Assembly (NCBI GenBank): GCA_020253595.1
Contig: JADCBH010000069.1
Coordinates: 1 to 5,811, forward strand
Reading direction: 5' to 3'
Length of the DNA stretch: 5,811 nt
Source: Brevundimonas sp.
GTDB lineage: Bacteria; Pseudomonadota; Alphaproteobacteria; Caulobacterales; Caulobacteraceae
The notes below the pieces were generated by a model. The model ran no database searches, was not told where the DNA came from, and worked only from the letters and a program-made list of their open reading frames with translations. Shown piece after piece: positions 4,823-5,811 of the stretch. Made by a program: the position numbers and the translations under genes. The stretch's first letter is position 1. Each line of letters opens with the position of its first letter.

Positions 4823-5811
4823 CCGAGACCAAGCTCAACTACATCGGGCCGATCCCGAAGCTGCTCACGTTCGAGCGCGATCGCCCGGCCTGGTGGCGGC
4901 GCATTCCGGTCGCGGCCCTGATCGTGGTCGTCCTGCCGACGCTGCTGGCGACAATCTATTTCCTGTTCATCGCCACGCCGCGCTACGTGTCCGAGACGCA
5001 GTTCATCGTCCGCCAGTCGGGTCAGTCGACGCCGTCGACGATCGGCGTCGCGCTGCAGGGCATCGGCATTGCTCCGACCCAGACGGACGCCTTTGCGGTG
5101 CACGAATACATCAACTCCCGCGACGCGCTGCGCGAGCTGTCCAGTCGCTATGATGTACCGGCCATCCTCGGCCCGCGCGGCGCCGACGCCTTTTCCCGCT
5201 GGCCTCGGCCGTGGGAAGACCGGTCCAACGAGGGGCTCTATGAAGGCTTCCAGCGGTTCGTGACCGTCGGTTATGACTCCACCACCGGCATCTCAACCCT
5301 GCGTGTCGAGGCGTTCCGCGCGCGCGACGCCCAGGCCCTGACCGAAGCCCTGTTGACGGGTGGCGAACAGCTGATCAACCGCATGAACGAGCGGTCCTCC
5401 GCCGATGCCGTGGCCCAGGCCCAGCAAGCCCGCGAGGAGGCCCGCGCACGGCTGGCCGGAGCCCAGCAGCAGCTGACCGCGTTCCGGAACCGCGAACAGA
5501 TTCTCGACCCGCAGATGGTGGCTCGCGAGAGCTCCCAGCTGATCGGCGGGCTGCAGGCCCAGGTGGCGGGGCTGCGGGCCGAGCGGGCGCAGGTCGCGGC
5601 CGAGGCTCCCAACAGCCCCCAACTGCCGACCTTTGACGCCCGCATTCGCGCCTATGAGGCCCAGATCGAGACCGAACGCGCGCAGATGGCCGGCAACTCC
5701 TCGTCGCTGGCCCCCATGATCAGCGTCTATGAAGATCTGGCCCTGGCCCGCGAGCTGGCCGACCGGGAGCTGACCCAGGCGACCGCCGCCGTGATCGCTG
5801 CGGAACAGGAA
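4819..5811 (+). CDS. kpsE: Capsule polysaccharide export inner-membrane protein, KpsE/CtrB-like (3' end outside the window)
   Basis: An ATG at 4819 overlapping the kpsM stop opens a frame with no stop up to the window edge (331 residues). The family is about 360-400 residues, so the missing part should hold the C-terminal periplasmic end and second membrane helix. There is a short cytoplasmic N terminus, a membrane helix at about residues 31-52, then the polysaccharide co-polymerase signature PRYVSETQFIVR (54-65) and DAFAVHEYINSRDALREL (90-107). A long Ala/Gln/Glu/Arg-rich segment, about 195-260 and again 274-330, is predicted periplasmic coiled coil, broken by a Pro-containing stretch (APNSPQLPTFD, 263-273). 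KpsE/CtrB proteins link the ABC exporter in the inner membrane to the outer-membrane channel (KpsD/CtrA). A Wzc-like role is less likely, given the adjacent KpsM-type permease; a C-terminal kinase domain cannot be excluded from the visible part. It is translationally coupled to kpsM, judging by the 4-base overlap. Confidence 0.87.
   Translation, partial: MTETKLNYIGPIPKLLTFERDRPAWWRRIPVAALIVVVLPTLLATIYFLFIATPRYVSETQFIVRQSGQSTPSTIGVALQGIGIAPTQTDAFAVHEYINSRDALRELSSRYDVPAILGPRGADAFSRWPRPWEDRSNEGLYEGFQRFVTVGYDSTTGISTLRVEAFRARDAQALTEALLTGGEQLINRMNERSSADAVAQAQQAREEARARLAGAQQQLTAFRNREQILDPQMVARESSQLIGGLQAQVAGLRAERAQVAAEAPNSPQLPTFDARIRAYEAQIETERAQMAGNSSSLAPMISVYEDLALARELADRELTQATAAVIAAEQE

Overview
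The window is GC-rich, gene-dense bacterial DNA. Coding frames favour G/C at third positions. The protein families and short overlapping operon junctions suggest an alphaproteobacterium. A Caulobacterales genus such as Brevundimonas or a relative is a reasonable guess, but no taxonomic marker is present. Everything recognisable concerns cell-surface carbohydrate.

Layout. (1) Positions 2-997, plus strand: the 3' part of a NeuC/LegG-type hydrolysing sugar-nucleotide 2-epimerase, cut by the left edge. (2) 994-1707, minus strand: a NeuA/LegF-type CMP-nonulosonate cytidylyltransferase. It meets the epimerase tail to tail, and the two stop codons share the palindrome CTAG. (3) 1708-1808: a short divergent intergenic region. 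(4) 1809-2825, plus: a LegB-type NAD-dependent sugar-nucleotide 4,6-dehydratase. (5) 2822-3883, plus: a PtmE-type protein with a CBS pair fused to a nucleotidyltransferase, starting at a GTG that overlaps the legB stop. (6) 3884-4060: a 177-base gap with two adjacent perfect palindromes. (7) 4061-4822, plus: a KpsM/Wzm-type ABC-2 polysaccharide export permease. (8) 4819 to the right edge, plus: a KpsE/CtrB-type inner-membrane polysaccharide export protein, overlapping the permease by ATGA and cut by the window end.

How they work together. PtmE and LegB side by side with LegG and LegF point to the GDP-sugar route to CMP-legionaminic acid known from Campylobacter. PtmE makes the GDP-(N-acetyl)glucosamine donor, LegB dehydrates it to the 4-keto-6-deoxy sugar, LegG removes GDP and epimerises C2, and LegF activates the finished nonulosonic acid with CMP. 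The aminotransferase (LegC), N-acetyltransferase (LegH) and synthase (LegI) are not in view and may lie to the left. The last two genes belong to an ABC-transporter-dependent capsule exporter. A nonulosonate pathway beside a KpsM/KpsE exporter recalls group 2 sialic-acid capsule loci. The Leg product could equally be used to glycosylate flagellin, and the window does not decide between these.

I found no RNA genes, insertion sequences, CRISPR arrays or phage genes. All families are known. The most interesting points are the gene arrangement, the CTAG stop overlap, the twin palindromes, and unusual residues in the epimerase motifs.
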